A stretch of DNA of 64,000 nucleotides from Colletotrichum lupini. Its lineage: Eukaryota > Ascomycota > Sordariomycetes > Glomerellales > Glomerellaceae. Made by a program: the position numbers and the translations under genes. The stretch lies in contig NC_064675.1 in assembly GCF_023278565.1 (NCBI RefSeq), positions 6,634,001-6,698,000 of the forward strand, written 5' to 3'. The notes beneath the pieces were generated by a model that had not been told where the DNA came from, made no database searches, and saw only the letters and a program-made list of their open reading frames with translations. Below, piece after piece: positions 1-12,069 of this stretch (the stretch's first letter is position 1; the number at the start of each line of letters is the position of its first letter).

Positions 1-260
1 ATTTGTAGGTTGAGCTGCGCGCATAGCTCGTGGATGAGCTTGCCGGCTTCGCAGAGGGAGTGATAGTCGTCGGCTGCGATTTCGCCCTTGTTGAGGTGTT
101 GAGTGGCGTAGGTTTGGAGATCCGGGAAGGAGAGTTCGATTCCGTTGAAGCCGGCGGCAGAGAGTGCTGCCAGTTTGTCTTCGAGGGTGTGTCGAGGGAG
201 GCCGATGGAGCATGAAGCGAAGGAGATTGGGTTGTTGAAGGGGGATGTGATTTTGGACAT
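1..260 (-). CDS. Sugar-phosphate isomerase/3-dehydroshikimate dehydratase-like TIM-barrel protein, N-terminal part
   Basis: The first 86 codons are present and the gene runs off the left edge of the window. Translation opens MSKITSPFNNPISFASCSIG and continues with a stretch containing AALSAAGFNGIELSFPDLQ. That pattern (SIG near the start, then AGFxGIEL) is the first beta-alpha unit of the xylose-isomerase-like TIM barrel family. The family includes fungal 3-dehydroshikimate dehydratases of quinate catabolism and sugar-phosphate epimerases. The metal ligands of this fold lie further downstream and are outside the window, so the exact reaction cannot be fixed. The ATG is the only sensible start, with codons open to the edge. 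The promoter would lie in the 390-bp gap that also holds the 3' end of the neighbouring anoctamin gene. Confidence 0.72.
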   Translation of the reverse strand, partial: MSKITSPFNNPISFASCSIGLPRHTLEDKLAALSAAGFNGIELSFPDLQTYATQHLNKGEIAADDYHSLCEAGKLIHELCAQLNLQ

Positions 261-651
261 TTTGGATGAGTCGTAGTGATCTGTCCTGAGCCTTGGTGGT
301 TACAACTAGAATTATCCGTCGATATCGTCTCAAAAGGACCTGTTTGTCAGTCTTGTGATCGATGCTCGAAAGTCAGGTTGATGTTGATGCTGTGTTTGTT
401 GATGGCGCGGATGCGATCCGATGATGTCAGTGCTGTGATGTGATGTCAAAGACATGTCACTATACCCCTTCGTCCAATCTCCACTTAGCTCTTCACTTAG
501 CTTCAGTCACCAGCTCGGGGAGCAGGCGGACGGACTGATGTTGTATGGCATTCTATTGGCATGGTGTTCATGCTCTAAATTTTCCCCTCTAATCAAACAA
601 GACGCCGATTTTGTGTAGATGATCTGACCAGTATAGTAAACAGACATCCTA

Positions 652-3053
652 CTAGTCAATCTTCGGTTGCCCGGCTTTCAACACTTCAGCCCTCTTGACC
701 GATTGGATCAAACCAATACCCACAGCGGCACTCGCGCCGTCGTCAATCTGTGTCGTCCAGAAGGACTCCTGCCCCATCGCCCGGATTGACTTGCGACGCT
801 CGCGCTCGGCGACTGAGAGCATAAGCCCAGCCTGCTTGTTGGCCTCCATCTCTTCGAGGTGCTTCACACGCGTCGCGTACCGCTGGTGCCTCTGCTTGCG
901 AATTTGCTCCGACCCGATGCTCTCTAGACAGAAGCGGACGACCGAGCGCAAGCCGAGGAACACGTGCTCGCTGATGAAGATGGTGATGGGGAGCGCCCAC
1001 CACGCTCCACCGCCGATGCTGTTTGCGCCGAACAGGTGCACGATGGCGCCGGTCGAGAGACTGCCGGCCCAGGTGAGGAAGTCGAGAGAGTTGATCCACG
1101 GGCCGATGCCATCGGTGCGCACCGGGGGCGGGCGGCGATGTTCCATGCAGATCTTGAGGAAGTCGGTGCGTAGCTCGACGATGTTGTTGATGAGAAACCC
1201 GATGGGGATGAGGGGCCATACGGGGGAGAAGAGGGCGAGGTAGCCGAACTGGAGGACGATCTCGGCAATGTCGTCCTGGACGTTGTACTTTTCCAGGGTG
1301 GCCTGGTTGCGTGCGCTGCGGAGGAATCTAGCTTCCTCGGGGGCATCCTTGACGATGGACATGAGCATCGTGTCCTTTGAGTGCGAGCGCTTGTACTCGC
1401 GGTAGATCCCTTGCGCCTTGTGCTTGAGGACCGGCATGATGTTCTCGTCGAAGAATCCGGAAATCTGTCCTGTGACGACGAGCGCGATGACCTCGTCACG
1501 AAGTCTGTCTGCGTCAACGTGGAAGCTAAGGTCGTCGTCCATGTACTTTTGGCCAATGGCGCCGAGGAATCCCTTCGTCATGCCCTCGAGCCAGGGGACA
1601 AAGGTGTCGCCAAAGGGAACGTAAATGAAGGCCGTGATGAGAATCGGTAGGTAGTTTGTGATGATGTTGAGGACGAAGATCTTTTGCGTCAGAGACATTT
1701 CGTGGTAATCGGCCGTTCGGTGGTTTTCGTAGTTCGTGAGCATCGTGGCGACTTCTTCGAGGCCGCTGCTGATGTAGGGCAACGCGATAGCGAGCAAGCA
1801 GGTCGGAACGTATTCCTGCTTATGGTTAGCACCCTGTTGAAGCACCAACGCATGCTAAAGAGAACTTACAATCAAGTTCTTGTAGGGGCCGTCGTAGCCT
1901 TCTGAAATAAGCACCTCAATGGCAAACACAAGGACGATGATGGCACCCAGCGCCAGAGCGGAAAGCAAGACAAAGGGGATTTGGAGCAGTTGGCGGGAGA
2001 CCGTCTTCCACTTGGGGAAATAATGCTTCTCCTGGCCAGCCTCGTCCTTGATAATCTTGTCGTACTTGAACTGCGGCCTGTTGACTTTGACCTTGCCGAT
2101 TCCCTGCACGTTCCACCGGATACTGAGATCAACTTCCTGGATCTTCCAGTATTCCAGGAAGACGGTGCACCAGACACATGTCGCGATAGCGTAGGTGAGG
2201 GAGTACTTTGAGAAGTACATCCAGGCAATGACACCGGTGATTGCGGGGAAGGTGAGGAAGAGAAGATAGGTCTGGATGAAGGCAAAGTAAAAAGCGACCT
2301 ATGCGAATGTTCTGTTAGACGGCATGGGCAGAGAACGCAGGTTGGCGGGACTCACCTTGGTTCCCCAGAGGTCGCGAATGGAATCGATATCGTCGGGCGT
2401 CAGGAACAGCCGCTTGCTGAGATGCTTCATGAGGGATTGGTTCGTCTCCTCATTGTGCAGAGGGAAAATGGCCTTGACATTCTTCCACTGGCCCGTCTCG
2501 GGCGTGATTCCAGCGCCACCGAGAGACTTGGGCCAGTTGACGAGGTGGTAGACTGAAAGAATGTCCTCTGCCTCAAAGGCGCCGTCGACGACGGTGGTCT
2601 TGGTGCCGCCGGGATGCTCGGGGACGATGCCATAGAGCCAGTCCTTTACTCTGGTGGAAATGTCAGCCAAGGGCTTCAGCTGACCGTGACGATGGTTGGT
2701 CCAACTGACCTCGACTTGTAGACGGTGTTTCCTAGAAGCTCCCGAGGAGCCTTCACGAAGATAAGAAGGGTCTGATCATAGCCGGCCCTCACTTCCGTCT
2801 GGAGACCAGCAGACTCGAGTTCGTTAAGGAGTGTAGTGAGCTCCTTGACGGAGGTCTCAGAATCTGGGGCACAGTCAGTCGGCCAGCCCCATTCCAACGA
2901 TAGTTCCCGATCATGATAGAAAGACGAATGAGAAATTGACGTACCGACTTCACTGAAGTCGTAGACGACGACATATTTGTCGTTGTAAGACTGCGGCTTG
3001 TGGGGAAGCTTTGCCAAGGGGTCTGTCACCCCTAGTTTCTCCATTATGCCCAT
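652..3053 (-). CDS. Ist2-like anoctamin (TMEM16) plasma-membrane protein
   Basis: Five exons read on the minus strand (3053-2945, 2863-2710, 2650-2356, 2298-1870, 1815-652). They sum to exactly 717 codons (716 residues). Introns are 54-81 bp with GTACGT, GTCAGT, GTGAGT and GTAAGT donors. The N-terminal third is soluble (YVVVYDFSE, then VKDWLYGIVPEHPG). After that come many hydrophobic segments, including a stretch around AFYFAFIQTYLLFLTF, LLSALALGAIIVLVFAIEV and FGYLALFSPVWPLIPIGFLI. The last matches the conserved C-terminal anoctamin region. In yeast, Ist2 tethers cortical ER to the plasma membrane and affects ion tolerance; other TMEM16 proteins are ion channels or lipid scramblases. The tail is charged (KRxKxR-type clusters), as expected for a lipid-binding end. 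A second in-frame ATG lies three codons downstream (3044). Family assignment is firm; scramblase or channel activity cannot be judged here. Confidence 0.87.
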
Positions 3054-4655
3054 CGTCCCTCTACAAGACCTCGCGCGGCGCGAGGGGGAGAAGGCGTGAT
3101 TATGTAGGGTAGAAGGGTCAAGAATGGAAACTCGGCACCGCCGACGTGAAGAAACGTCTCCAGTGCTCCACGGGCTGGGGCGGGACAAATTTTAACAAAT
3201 GGAACAAATCGAAGAGCCGAAGTTGATGAACCAGAGGGGGCCCCTCCGTAGTTCGCCAAGGAGAATGGAATGAGGAGCGGTGGGATGGGCAAAAGATTCG
3301 GAGTAGAGACCCAGTTTAGGTGTGACCCAGCACGTTGGATCCCACAGATCCGTCCGAAGGGCTGAAGTAGTGTGGTAGGGCCGAGAATGACATCCCAGAC
3401 GACCGACCAGTGAACACCTCTTTTGTCCAGTCGTCGACCTTTGTGTGTGGTGCGGTCACTGTGGTAGTGTGTATGACGTGTGACGTGTGACAATGACAAC
3501 CGTTGGGCGTAGGTCAAGACTCGGACCACATGGAGAGGAAATGGGAAAAAAAGGGAACAGATTTGCAGGAGATCGAAACTTCAGTCCTGAAGGGAACAAG
3601 AGTATCCGTATGACGGACCACGGAACATGCGGCCAGGGCCCGGGGGTGCGAAATAGACGGGGGAAATGTGGCTCTGGCTCCAGACTTCAATCCCTTTCAA
3701 AACTCAACCACTTTGGAAGATCTCGCCCTGCCAGGAAACACCAGGCCAGGCGTGCCAGGCTTCCCAGGCAGAGACTTCTCTCACCTGGAACATCGGCAGC
3801 CCATGCGTCCCGCGATGTCTCTCTTTGGCTGGCGCTGAACCGCCAGAAGACCAGTAACGCGTCAGCGGCCCCGCTCGCCCAGAGTTAACGTTGCCGCAGA
3901 GCCGCGAGCAGGGGAATCGGGGCTCTTGGGGTCCTGCTATGCACTGATGCAGTAAGGTGGCCGACTTGGTTCAAGGGAAGATCCCCAGTCCGGCACTTCG
4001 GCTCATCCTTGGTACTTACGTAAGGTCGGTGAGGGTCACGTGGAGTCTGGATATAATCGAGGCTATAAATAACATGCCCGGGAAATGGGCGTAGGATTTT
4101 CCGAAATACGGCGAAGTGGAAGCTGCGGAGCCCGGGCTCGAGGGCACTTTCCATCCCCTTTCCATCCGTTCCGTCGTCATCTCATCCCCGGCATAAGCCT
4201 ACGTTCCCCATGTCGGTACCACCAAAACCCGAAAGAGGCGACAAGCCGCAAGAAGACAAGAGGTAGGGGCGTAAGCAATGGAGGTTCCACAAGGAAGGAC
4301 ACTAAACGGAAAGTCGGAGTGACCTTGAGGATCTATCTTAACTGTCATATGTTCGCAGCCAAGAGCTTCAAAGCAATGTCATACCAAACCATACTCATGG
4401 ACAGCTGCAAAACACAAGTTGTGGGCGGATTTTGCGGACTTAGAAAGCTTCCTTTGCATGAAATGGAAAATGTCAGATGAATTGAGCCAATCAGATGACG
4501 CGGAAATGCGGACTTAGGGAAGCTTTGAATTGTTTTCGGAATCGGCCTAACCACACGCCGAGCCAAGCTCAGCTTCCAAGTTTGATAAGGAGCTTGAAAT
4601 CCCCAAGACATCCTCACATCCCACCATCTATCTCATCCAACTCTCATAGCAAGTC
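3054..4655. other. Intergenic region, divergent promoters
   Basis: About 1.6 kb between the start of the anoctamin gene (minus) and the short-chain dehydrogenase gene (plus). Open frames here lack any recognisable domain and show no sensible intron structure, so none is called. The stretch should contain both promoters. A TATA-like GCTATAAATAA lies near 4062. No other signal was seen. Confidence 0.5.
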
Positions 4656-5495
4656 ATGGCTACACGATCATTAGTCGTAGGAGGAACGGGTGGCATTGGC
4701 TTCGCCATTGCCTGCCGCCTCGCCGCAGCTTCGGCATCCTCACAAGTGACTATCAGTGGCCGCACCGAACCCAAGGACGTCCCTCACCCCAACATCAAGT
4801 TCCGCGCCTTGGACGCATCTTCCATGCGCTCCATCAAGCGATACACGGACGACTACAAGTCCCTCCAAGACCCACAACTCGACTTGCTCGTCCTCACCCA
4901 AGGCATTCTCACCATGGCAGGTAGAACCGAGACGTCAGAGGGAATCGACCGCAAGATGGCCCTTCACTACTACGGCAGGCAGCTTCTCATCCGCGAGCTG
5001 AGCCCCATCCTAAAGGACGATGCCAAAGTCCTCATCGTCCTTGATAGCACCCGCGGAAGCCCGACGAAGCTGATTTGGGACGACTTGGACCTGAAGAAGA
5101 ACTTCAGCTTGCAAAAAGCAGCGGACCACTGCCTGTCCATGACGGACGCCATGATCCAGGCCTATGCGGCCGAGAACAAGGACAAGAGGCAACACTTCAT
5201 CCACGCGTACCCTGGCATCGTACAGACCAATCTCTTCCATACCATGCCGTGGTATCTTCGGACTGCGACAAAACTCCTGACCAATGTGATGGGCGTACCG
5301 GCCGATACCTGCGCCGAGAGACTTCTGGAGGGAGTGGACGGGGCCTCGGGGAAGGACGGCGCATCTTGGAGTTGTATCGATCAAAATGGTAAGGTTGTCG
5401 GCAACAAGGCTATTTTCACTGAGGAGGATTTGAAAAAGGTCAAAGATCACACTTGGAAGACGATTGACGAGGCACTTGCAGTCCCCAGTGAGTAG
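4656..5495 (+). CDS. Short-chain dehydrogenase/reductase-like protein with atypical active site
   Basis: Single exon, 279 residues. The N-terminus carries a Rossmann dinucleotide motif, VVGGTGGIGFA (GGTGGIG at residues 9-15). The segment LLVLTQGIL occupies the place of the usual NNAG strand. A serine in the expected strand (S131 in LIVLDSTRG) is present. Where SDRs carry YxxxK, this protein has F150-S-L-Q-K154: the lysine is kept but the catalytic tyrosine is phenylalanine. Length and architecture fit the classical SDR fold. The protein is likely to bind NAD(P), but ordinary SDR oxidoreduction is doubtful. The start ATG directly follows a run of CATCTCATCC-type leader sequence and has no in-frame alternative upstream. 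Nothing nearby defines a substrate. Confidence 0.82.
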   Translation: MATRSLVVGGTGGIGFAIACRLAAASASSQVTISGRTEPKDVPHPNIKFRALDASSMRSIKRYTDDYKSLQDPQLDLLVLTQGILTMAGRTETSEGIDRKMALHYYGRQLLIRELSPILKDDAKVLIVLDSTRGSPTKLIWDDLDLKKNFSLQKAADHCLSMTDAMIQAYAAENKDKRQHFIHAYPGIVQTNLFHTMPWYLRTATKLLTNVMGVPADTCAERLLEGVDGASGKDGASWSCIDQNGKVVGNKAIFTEEDLKKVKDHTWKTIDEALAVPSE

Positions 5496-6377
5496 ACGGA
5501 GAATAAGCGGCGTGCACGTGTAAGATTTTGAGGTTGGCCTGTACTTTCGATACTATATAATTGAGAACTCACTTTCTGGCGCATCGAAGACCAAGGCAGG
5601 CACGTAACTGCCATCGCTTACGAAGATCTCGATCCACATTATTCATGCCCTATCAGCTACCATGGAGGGGATCGGGTTTGCCATCTTCCAACCCCGGAAG
5701 GTCGCGAACTCCACCGATCCGGGAATCGCAAGGCCGGGCCCGGTCATCAAGATGACTGACAAGGGAACGACCCCGGCATCCCGGTAATTGTGCAAAATCT
5801 CTCATACATGAACCGTCAGGCACTAATAGGCAAACTATCAGCCGAGGGAGCAAACAAGCAAACACAACGGCCAAAAGAAAAGGAAAAGCGGGGTCTGCAA
5901 AAGGAATATGAAGCGGGCGGCACAACGGATCAGTATTCCGAGGAAAGGGGCAAACACCCTTGGTAACAAACAAGCAGCAAAGTTTGCTCTTTACCAGGCG
6001 ACTAGCGTCGGTGATGGGAACCTCCAGGGGTTGATTTCCTTTTCCTTAGCATCACCACAAATTCGCAAAGGCACTTTTGGGTAGATTTCATGTGGTTTTC
6101 ATCAAAGACCAGGATCGTCCTGTCACACTTTATCCATGTTGATTGAGATGCATCTTTGCTTATCTGAACTCAGATCACGCCGCTAAAGTGGCAAACGCTG
6201 AGGAAGCTGGCAGCTATGTAGCATACATAACCGTGTCTTGGTGTCTCCAAGCAGGTGTTTTCATTAACGAGCATTAAAAGTTCTGGTTGGCGCAAGTTAA
6301 CGTCTTCATTATCAAACAGACGCAGCATTGAGTGCATCATAATCAGCAACTCTCCAACCACACCGCCCACAACATCA
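5496..6377. other. Intergenic region
   Basis: About 0.88 kb between the SDR-like gene and the Zn2Cys6 regulator, both on the plus strand. It should hold the 3' end of the former and the promoter of the latter. No supported gene or repeat was seen. An ATG at 6255 is in frame with the regulator and would add 41 residues of low-information sequence; it was not chosen. Confidence 0.45.
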
Positions 6378-8640
6378 ATGGACGGGAGCAATTTCTGTCT
6401 CCCTTGCTTCGAACGTGGCGTATTATGCCAGTCGCACCCGAAGAATGGGCCGAATGGCCCAACACCGCCCCGGTCCGCGGCATCATCGATAACGGAGGAG
6501 ACCGAAACACGCAGGAGCCCGGCAACGAGCCATGATATCCGCCGCAGCCCTGATTCAACCTGCCGGCAGTGCCAAAAGGGCAAGCTTAGATGTGATCGAA
6601 AACAGCCTTGCAGTGGGTGTGTTCGTACGGGTTCACGTTGTCGAAGTGCCTCGGCTGCCCCACCTCAAATATCCAAGAAAGATCATATGAAGACGCTTCA
6701 ATCAAGGATTGGTCAGTCAGCAACATTTTCACTGTAAAGGGCAATGCCTTGGAGTGGGAAATTTAAGATTCGTACTATAGATACTGACAAGATGAGTAAA
6801 TGCAGCCACTCTTGAACGGCGCCTTGCGAGAAGTAGTAGGAGCGGTTCAATCGAGGTCAATAAAGCCCTGAGGCGGAGTTGCGAATCTTCAACAAGCTCG
6901 GACCTTCATGGCTCCAGTCTTGATAGTCATCGAGAGACCTTGTCTGTTGCTACGGACTACTTCACTTCTTTATCTGACGCGGACTTGACCTACCCGGCAC
7001 GATCAGATGTCCCAACTCAGACATCCACTCCTGTAGATTCCACCTCACTGCCTATCATCGCCAACGATGCCTTCAACTACACGGGCGTGCTTCCGACGTT
7101 GCCGGCTCAGGCGCTTGACACCTTTCGGGATATTGGGCCCTTAATGAGAGCTGATCTGTGAGTAACTGTCCCAGGGCATACGTCGAGACTCCATGTTGAT
7201 GCCTGTGTATCTTGTCGCTGAACATTGAATGTAGTGACCAGCTCTACTTCGACAGAGTTCACTCATTTACACCGTTCTTACACCAATCCTCGTACATTCG
7301 CATATCAAAGCATTTGGAAAAGAGACCAACAATGAACAGCCGCTCTACTTCGGACGAATCCAAACTTTCACATACATGTCTACAGTACGCAATGTGGGCG
7401 ATGGCGTCTTCACTGTCGTCGCAGTTTCAACATCTGTGCGACACCATGTATCGCGAAGCCCTCGACCGCCTCGGGAATCTTGACTCTCCTGGCATTCCAA
7501 TGGATAAAGAGGAGGGTTTGTTAAAGCAGACCCAGGCGTGGATTCTCATCTCTATGTATGAGCTGATGGCAGTCGGCTTCCACCGCGCATGGGTGAGTAC
7601 GGGGCGAGCGATACGCCTGATACGGCTCCTGCGCCTGAGCAATATCGATTCAAGTTGCTCCAAAGCCTCCGGATCAGCCGAGGACTCAGATTACTTTGTC
7701 GAGAAAGAGGAGAAGAGAAGGACGTTCTGGATGGTATTTTGTCTAGATACTGTTATTTGCTTGGCGCATGATCTGCCCCGGACGTTCACTGAATCTGAGG
7801 TACGCACTCAACCCCTGTTCATCAACATTATGCGCCAATCTTTCCTTGAATATTACTGCAGATAAATTATGAATTCTTGTACTAATAATAGGATGTATCA
7901 AGATATATACTCGGCTTCCTTGCTCTGAAGACGCATTTCAAAGCCGCACGCCCACCATCTCTCTCTTTCTCTCAGAAGCTATGGAGCTACAGACAGCAGC
8001 AAAGCAACATCCGTTCTTGGAATTCATTCTATCCATCTCAATGTCCGAGCAGATTCAAGCCCACAAGAATCGATCGGGGATTGGACATGAAAGTGGGAGG
8101 TCGCCTGCCCAATTTTCGGAGCGCCACATGTTTGTGGACTCCGTCCTGACGCGGCAGATTTTCCGTCTGCAGGGCCTCCCCGTATCTCATCGCGCTGGAT
8201 CTATGACATTACTTACCAGGATAGTAGCCCAAGTAGCGTCACTATCACTTCTGGAGGTGGCCGCAACGATGCCGGATACTACTGCAGAGTACCATCATCT
8301 CGTCGATGGCTGTGAGGAAAGAGCTGTAGCAGCAGCTAGAGAGATTGCACGCTTATCGAGTATTTTATTATCCGATTTCAACATTTGCCAGATCCACCCA
8401 TTTACGCCAGCGCCATTTCATTCATGTCGGGAAGCTCTGGTCAGGTTTCAGGAACGTGGCATGGCGTTAGAAGATGAGATTAAGACGATGGATGAAGCTT
8501 TGGGGGGGTTGAAAGCTGCAAATGGGTTTTGCCAAGGTATCCCGAAGCCAGAGCCGCCTCAGTTTGGATATGAGGATGCCTTGGCGACGCCTGACTCTCT
8601 CATGGACCTGTTGATTGAGGAACCGAGTATGGGGGACTGA
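6378..8640 (+). CDS. Zn2Cys6 fungal transcription factor
   Basis: Four exons (6378-6711, 6806-7157, 7235-7799, 7903-8640) sum to 663 codons (662 residues). The binuclear zinc cluster is C62-x2-C65-x6-C72-x5-C78-x2-C81-x6-C88 (TCRQCQKGKLRCDRKQPCSG and following). It is followed after the first intron by a heptad-like linker (ATLERRLARSS). The middle region has the fungal-specific transcription factor signature: LYFDRVHSFTPFLHQ, AIRLIRLLRLS, EEKRRTFWMVFCLD and IYTRLPCSEDAF. These proteins bind DNA in the nucleus and usually control a nearby pathway. The gene ends 592 bp before the disrupted FAD monooxygenase on the same strand, so that gene is a plausible target (inference). One oddity: residues 7-17 (CLPCFERGVLC) repeat the first half spacing, C-x2-C-x6-C, of a zinc cluster. 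The acceptor of the third intron (7902) was chosen because only it keeps the frame. Confidence 0.85.
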
Positions 8641-9232
8641 ACATCCCCTGGATCGTTCACGAGTGGTGGATGGAAATGTTGGTCTATTCTGAGCGTGTGT
8701 AAAATCAATATGAAGGTCATATTCAGCCGCTCGCTTCAGCTGTATCTCACTAGAGTTTCAAAGGTTCTTCCCCTACATAATGAATTTGTCAGTGCTTAAA
8801 GTCATTACTTACAAGCTACAACACCGGCTGTCTTGAGAAACCTACATGAGATACTCGCGTTGTCTCTAGAATGTTCCCGGCGTACACCGACCCTATCTTC
8901 ATTTTAACCGAGAAAAGGTGATTTGCCAAAGGGCAATGGGCCGAGAGCCAAAATCCATCGGCGAGGCCGTCAATGCTCTGAACACTATTCGGATGAGATC
9001 ATCATCCGCCGGACAGGAAGACCGCGAACTCCGGTGTTTCAGGACGTGCACCTAATATCAGTTGAACGTTGATATTACATGTGCAGCCAAATGAGTAAGC
9101 GCCATCGACGGCAAGGTACTTCTTGCCCAACAGAGATTGAGGTATAACTGATCTAAGGATAACTACCTCGTTCCATATTCAACCGGCTGCAGACTTCCTT
9201 CACAAATAGTTTAAAAGAGCCCTTCTTCAATC
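8641..9232. other. Intergenic region upstream of the disrupted monooxygenase
   Basis: 592 bp of unremarkable base composition between the regulator and the monooxygenase start. It presumably holds the terminator of one and the promoter of the other. No open frame of interest and no repeat was noticed. Confidence 0.45.
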
Positions 9233-9604
9233 ATGTCCGATTCCAACGAGAATTTCGAAATTGCCATCGTCGGTGGTGGAATTGTAGGTCTCATCACAGC
9301 GCTGGGCTTACTAAAGCGGAATATTCCTGTCAAGATATACGAACAGTCCCGCTCCTTCCGCGAGATCGGTGCCGGAATTGGCTTCACTGCCAATGCCAGA
9401 AAGTGCATGGCCCTACTAAATCCATTCATCGAGGAGGCCGTCAACGCCGTAGCCACACACAACGGTGAGAACGAAGACGAGCCCGATGAGTGCCTCCGTT
9501 TCAACGATGGATATAACTGGGATGAGAATCGCCCTGGCGAAGAAGATATGCCTCTGTATAACCTCGACACTGGGCATGAGGGATTCATTGGCTGTCATCG
9601 GGCT

Positions 9605-9609
9605 CATCT
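9605..9609. repeat. Target site duplication, left copy (CATCT)
   Basis: CATCT directly precedes the TGTCAC start of the left LTR. It recurs directly after the GTGACA end of the right LTR at 18224-18228. Keeping one copy restores the monooxygenase frame. Confidence 0.9.
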
Positions 9610-9786
9610 TGTCACGAGTTATGGCACGCAGCAATGGGCATACGGAGTGTGGTAAAAGTGGCTTAACTATCAAAGTAGAAATAGACAAAAGAAGAAGGTC
9701 TATATACACGATATCTGAGATAGACACGTGATTTAGCACGTAACGGGCACTTTATAAGGTGCGATAACTATCCCTATTACGTAATA
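9610..9786 (+). repeat. Left LTR (177 bp)
   Basis: Starts TGTCACGAG, ends TTACGTAATA. It aligns without gaps to 18047-18223. I count about 26 differences, all but one C/T or G/A, as RIP produces. The left copy kept its 5' end and lost its 3' end (GTAATA for GTGACA). Confidence 0.9.
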
Positions 9787-10523
9787 TACCCCCTAATTAC
9801 TACCGCTAGGGAGCTATTATGCCTAAGATAGAATCTCTAAATACCCTTACAAAGGCCTAATTTAGTCAAATATAAATAAAGGAAAATTAAGTATAAGGGA
9901 TATACGTCTTTTGAGCCGCGTTTATTATAAATATATCCCTTTATCTAAAATAAATAGAATCCTAAGTTAGAATAGCGCGTATTTTATTATTTTTAGTATA
10001 TAAATTACTAAGGGCGAGGCTACTTAGCCGCCTTATATATATCTAAATTCTCGTAATATTACCTAGCTATTATTTTTTTTTTTTTAACCTCTCGTAATTA
10101 CTATAAGTACCCCCGTTTACTACGCGCACGCGCCTATACTATTAAATCGTTTACTAATTTTATTTTAAATATAAATATCTAATATATTTAGAAATAATAA
10201 TAAGTTTTGCGTAATTTTTATAATACTTTTTATATATATATTATGTAGTTTACTAAGAGTTTAAATAAGTAATAATACTAATAAGCCTTTTTAAATCGTT
10301 ACCCCCCCCCGCGACCTCTTACTTACTTACTAAGGCCCGGCTACCGAGCTCTCCCTCCCTAGCTAAAAAAATATTAAAGCTATTAGTCGAGATACCGAGG
10401 ACTTTATTAAGTTCGAGGCTCTCCTTAGTAGCCGTAATAAGGGCGATAATAAGGTAAATAGTAGCGGTAAGAGCTCTAACGGGCTTTTACTTATCCCCCC
10501 CTCGGAGTTTAAAAATAAGGATA

Positions 10524-11035
10524 TGTTACGAAAGTAACTTTATTTACCTTATTATTCGCCTTATTATCAATATTACGTAAGCAAACTATATACCATATTA
10601 ATCTACGACTTCTATAGATTATTATAGGTATTGATTATATAAGCAATACTGCTTATATAAGCTTACGTGAGCAATGGAAAGTACTGGAAGGTAACTAAAT
10701 AATCTGGAATTTACTCGAGGCGGAATTACGTACTACGATTACGCATTCACTTACGTATACGCTTATTAATTATATCATAATTAATAAGCAATGGAATATT
10801 CTAGTAGGAGGTTTTTATGCCTATATGTAGGCGTGTATTTGCTTACCTAGACCTTTCGTTAAGCAAGCAACTTCTCATATAGTAATTCAACTATATTACT
10901 CTCTTTACTACAAAAACCTCTTTTATATACGCTTATATCCCCTATATTCATATATTCTTGCTTCTATATGAATATTCACTCTTTATATTCTTTATAAGAA
11001 TATCCCGCATTACCTCGTTAAAGCTATACGTACTA
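10524..11035 (+). repeat. 512-bp LTR-like arm, left, inverted relative to the right arm
   Basis: Begins TGTTACGAAAGTAAC and ends ATACGTACTA, so it has TG...(C)A termini. It is the reverse complement of 17290-17801 over its full length, with about ten differences, all transitions. An LTR pair should be in direct orientation; this one is inverted. Confidence 0.85.
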
Positions 11036-12069
11036 GAGGATAAGACTAGTTTAGATAATAAGCCCTTTAAAAAAGGTATATCGTATACTTATTATCTTAA
11101 GAGTTTATATTTAATATTATTCTAGGGTCTAAAAAACGCAAAGCTAGCTCTTTTTAAAAAGGTAATAAGAAGTAAAAAAGAACGCTAAGAAGCTAAAGTA
11201 CCCCCCGCAATAAGTATAGTTCTCTTTACTATTTTAAGCCTATTTAATATATACTTAGTCCCTAAAAAGCTTAAGGGAGAGGCTCCTAAGGAACGGGAGA
11301 TCTAGTACTTACCCTATTTTAAAGTAGCCCTTTAGTATACTAATACTAAGGATAGTAGTCGTTATTTTATAAGAAGTAGTAGCTAGTATACGCGCTATTT
11401 TAACGGCCGTTTAGCTAAAAAATATATTAATATGCCGGTTATTTTATAGCTAATAGCCTAGGCCCTTACCGAGGCTATTATAAGTAGCGCTCTCTCTTTT
11501 ATAAGTATATTATCCTTTTTTATTATTAAAAAGCGTATTTCTAACTATAGTTTTAGTAGGATATTACTAAGCTCCGTAGTATCGTCCGCTAGATATATAA
11601 TAACTAAAGGATATACGAGAACTATATCGGCTTTTATATAAAGGACTTTTTTAACGCGTGCCCCTAGTTCTTTTTTATACTTATTATAGTTATTTATAAC
11701 TAACTTCTTATTACGCCGCCCGCTTTTATACTTTAAGTCGTTAACTTAACGGTCGTTCCGGCTCTTATGCCCCCCGCTACTTTTATTATTCTTAGTTTTA
11801 TAAACTTCGAAGCGCGTAAAACGCGTTTTTTAGTACGTATACTAACCCTCTTTTTTAGTAACGCTATGCTCTTAATAATTACGTACTTTATAAACTAGGA
11901 GTTTAAATAATAAGTATAAGCCCGGGTCTTATTTTTATATACGTATACCCTATAAGGTAAGGTTATTTTATTTATTTTAGGCCTCTGGGCCGTACTTTAG
12001 GTTCTATCTATCGTCTATTTTTAAATATTAAGTTTTTCTAAGCGTGGCCTAAATTAATTATTTTTAACT

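Noticed and set aside
3487..3888. 133-codon plus-strand frame upstream of the SDR-like gene
   Set aside because: No domain, Arg/Ser-rich shadow composition, overlaps an opposite frame, no start or splice context.
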